The notes under the pieces are model-generated. The model was not told the DNA's origin and ran no database searches. It worked only from the letters and a program-made list of their open reading frames with translations. A DNA stretch of 64,000 nucleotides from positions 310,001-374,000 of the forward strand of contig NZ_JASMWN010000001.1 in assembly GCF_032595355.1 (NCBI RefSeq). The letters are read 5' to 3'. Position numbers and translations under genes: made by a program. This stretch comes from Sedimentitalea todarodis. Its GTDB lineage: Bacteria > Pseudomonadota > Alphaproteobacteria > Rhodobacterales > Rhodobacteraceae. This document shows, in pieces, positions 62,181 to 64,000 of this stretch (positions are counted from its first letter, which is position 1; each line of letters begins with the position of its first letter).

Positions 62181-63971
62181 TCAGAGCGGGGCGGTTGCCG
62201 CATCCAACCACATCCGGGCAGACTTGCCTACCCGAGGTGCGATTTTTTCCCGCACCTCGGCGTGGTAGGCATTCAGCCATGCCCGCTCGTCCTGCGACAA
62301 CATCTCGGTCACGATTAGCCGCCGGTCAATCGGGACATAGGTCAGCGTTTGCCAGCACTGCATTTCGCGTTCGGCGTCTCCGCCGGGCAGTGCCGGGGCA
62401 GGCTGAACAACCAACAGGTTCTCGATGCGGATGCCAAAGGCTCCCTCGCGGTAATATCCCGGCTCATTTGACAAGATCATTCCGGCTTCCAGAGGCACGG
62501 CGCTCATCCGGCTCAGCCGCTGTGGCCCTTCGTGAACGCTCAGATAGGCACCGACCCCATGGCCCAGCCCGTGGTTGAAATCCTGCCCTGCCAGCCAAAG
62601 CGGCATCCGCCCGATGGCTTCGATATCGCGCCCCGCCAGCCCCTTGGGCCAGCGCAGGCGCGAGATCGCGATCATGCCCTGAAGTACGCGGGTAAAGGCC
62701 GCGCATTCGTCTGACCCCGGCGACCCAATCGCAATCGTACGGGTAATGTCGGTGGTGCCGTCGAGATACTGACCGCCGCTGTCAAGCACCAGCAATTGCC
62801 CGTCCTGCAGCACGCTGTCGGTTTCTTCGCTGACCCGGTAATGCATGATCGCGCCGTTGGGGCCGGTGCCGGAAATGGTATCAAAGCTGATATCCTGCAA
62901 CGCCTTGTCCTTGCGCCGGTTTTCCTCCAACTGCTTGACAACCGCGATCTCGGTCAGGCGTCCAGAGGACTGTTCATCCAGCCAGGCGAGCAGTTCAACC
63001 ATCGCGGCGCCGTCTCGCAGATGCGCCGCCGCGCTGCCTTCGATCTCGGCCCGGTTCTTGCGTGCCTTGGGAAGTACACAGGGGTCATCGCCATACACAG
63101 CCGCCGCACCAAGCACATCGGCAAGTTTCTGTGGCACGGTTGATTTCTCGATCCGCACTGGCGCATTCAGCGCCGCCAGAGCCGTCAGAAAACCGTCGGG
63201 CGGACAGATCGTCACCGTATCATCCAGAAGGTCGCGCACAGCGCCCAACTTGGCCGCCTCCATGAACAGATCAACCCGCCCGTCGTCATGCAGGACCGCG
63301 AATCCATGCGCCACCGGGTTGCGTGCAATGTCAGAGCCGCGAATGTTCAGGAGCCACATGATCGAGTCGGGCAGGGTGATCACCGCCGCACGGTGCCCCG
63401 CCTTGCGCAACGCCTCTGCCAGCCGCGCGCATTTTTTGGTCGCCGTTTCGCCGGCAAATTCCAGCGGGTGCGCTTTGACCGGCTGCAGCGGCGGTGCCGG
63501 CTGCTCCGTCCAAACGCGGTCCACGAGATTGTCCGATTGCACCATGACAATCCTGGTTCCATCAAGAACCTGCGACCAGCGTTCGATTTCTGCCGCCGTA
63601 TGCAACCATGGATCAAAGCCGACCCGCCCGCCGTCCGGCAACTGTTCGATCAACCATTCAGGCAGACGCACATCGGGCCATGGCACGGGCGTAAAATCCC
63701 TGGCCACCTGCGCCTTGACCTGTGTGCGGTAACGCCCGTCGACGAACACCCCCGCAGCATCACGCAGCGCGGCGCAGAAGCCGGCGGACCCTGTAAAGCC
63801 CGTCAGCCAGGACAGCCGCGCATCATGGTCGGCCACATACTCCCCCTGATGCGCATCCGCGCGCGGCACCAGAAAGCCGTCGAGCCCTTCGGCCTTCATC
63901 TCCTCGCGCAACCGGGCCAGTCGCGGCGGGCCCTGTTCGGGCCGGGCAGTCACTTCAAAACTCTGAAACAT
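62181..63971 (-). CDS. Xaa-Pro aminopeptidase (M24B, aminopeptidase P family)
   Basis: A 596-residue cytoplasmic metallopeptidase removing N-terminal residues before proline. Two creatinase-like N-terminal domains (about residues 1-300) precede the pita-bread catalytic domain. The five metal ligands can be seen: Asp and Asp in VLDSGGQYLDGTTDITR, His in NHGLGHGVGAYLSVHEGP, Glu in ILSNEPGYY and Glu in GIRIENLLVV. The length matches the long eukaryote-like APP3-type found in alphaproteobacteria. The start at 63971 opens MFQSFEVTARPEQGPPRLAR. Confidence 0.93.
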   Translation of the reverse strand: MFQSFEVTARPEQGPPRLARLREEMKAEGLDGFLVPRADAHQGEYVADHDARLSWLTGFTGSAGFCAALRDAAGVFVDGRYRTQVKAQVARDFTPVPWPDVRLPEWLIEQLPDGGRVGFDPWLHTAAEIERWSQVLDGTRIVMVQSDNLVDRVWTEQPAPPLQPVKAHPLEFAGETATKKCARLAEALRKAGHRAAVITLPDSIMWLLNIRGSDIARNPVAHGFAVLHDDGRVDLFMEAAKLGAVRDLLDDTVTICPPDGFLTALAALNAPVRIEKSTVPQKLADVLGAAAVYGDDPCVLPKARKNRAEIEGSAAAHLRDGAAMVELLAWLDEQSSGRLTEIAVVKQLEENRRKDKALQDISFDTISGTGPNGAIMHYRVSEETDSVLQDGQLLVLDSGGQYLDGTTDITRTIAIGSPGSDECAAFTRVLQGMIAISRLRWPKGLAGRDIEAIGRMPLWLAGQDFNHGLGHGVGAYLSVHEGPQRLSRMSAVPLEAGMILSNEPGYYREGAFGIRIENLLVVQPAPALPGGDAEREMQCWQTLTYVPIDRRLIVTEMLSQDERAWLNAYHAEVREKIAPRVGKSARMWLDAATAPL

Positions 63972-64000
63972 GTGCGGCCTATCTGCTTCTTGCGCTGCGG

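Overview
The window is chromosomal DNA from an alphaproteobacterium, almost certainly a marine-type Rhodobacteraceae (roseobacter/Rhodobacter group). Evidence: high GC with G/C-ending codons; the dcw order mraZ-rsmH-ftsL-ftsI-murE-murF-mraY-(dedA)-murD-ftsW-murG-murC-DUF2484-murB-ddl-ftsQ-ftsA-ftsZ-lpxC-bamD-recN; a DUF1127 gene followed by four CCUCCUCCC-loop sRNAs, as in the Rhodobacter ccaF1-ccsR1-4 locus; and a VPLPA-CTERM protein. No genus is claimed.

Layout. 1-772: right part of an IS3-family element, cut by the window edge. 861-10210 (minus): a peptide-type ABC transporter (fused two-domain ATPase, two permeases, Tat-exported binding protein), preceded by an S15/CocE hydrolase, a glycerate kinase, D-aminoacyl-tRNA deacylase and a nitroreductase. 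10316-15768 (minus): an envelope-stress type cluster of zinc-ribbon membrane protein, SPFH-GYF2 protein, DUF2927 lipoprotein, TelA and XpaC, plus a possible 29-residue membrane peptide. 15850-21072: rluB, tadA, a small membrane protein, a UPF0173 hydrolase, a sulfatase, tRNA-Gly and a YjbR protein. 21298-30791: pyruvate carboxylase, a lactate-oxidase-type flavoenzyme, a GH19-like lysozyme, UvrD helicase and cardiolipin synthase. 30914-31340 (minus): the DUF1127/CcsR stress-sRNA locus. 31573-32643: Mrp/ApbC.

33268-58829 is the division and cell-wall cluster. It runs on the plus strand in tight, often ATGA- or TGATG-overlapped order, broken only by an opposite-strand BaiN-type flavoprotein between murD and ftsW. 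It contains the genes from UDP-MurNAc ligation (MurC-F, Ddl, MurB) through lipid I/II (MraY, MurG) to septal synthesis (FtsW, FtsI) and the divisome (FtsL, FtsQ, FtsA, FtsZ), followed by LpxC, BamD and RecN. The 624-bp gap upstream of mraZ holds three period-10 TGGGA arrays that look like MraZ operators. The ftsA-ftsZ gap holds a long two-part inverted repeat just upstream of ftsZ.

58950-63971: a small Pro-rich secreted protein, a ClC chloride channel, a VPLPA-CTERM protein, a DUF427 protein and an Xaa-Pro aminopeptidase. The signals most worth following are the CcsR-type locus, the MraZ-box arrays and the ftsA-ftsZ inverted repeat. I found no CRISPR array, prophage or clearly new multi-gene defence system.
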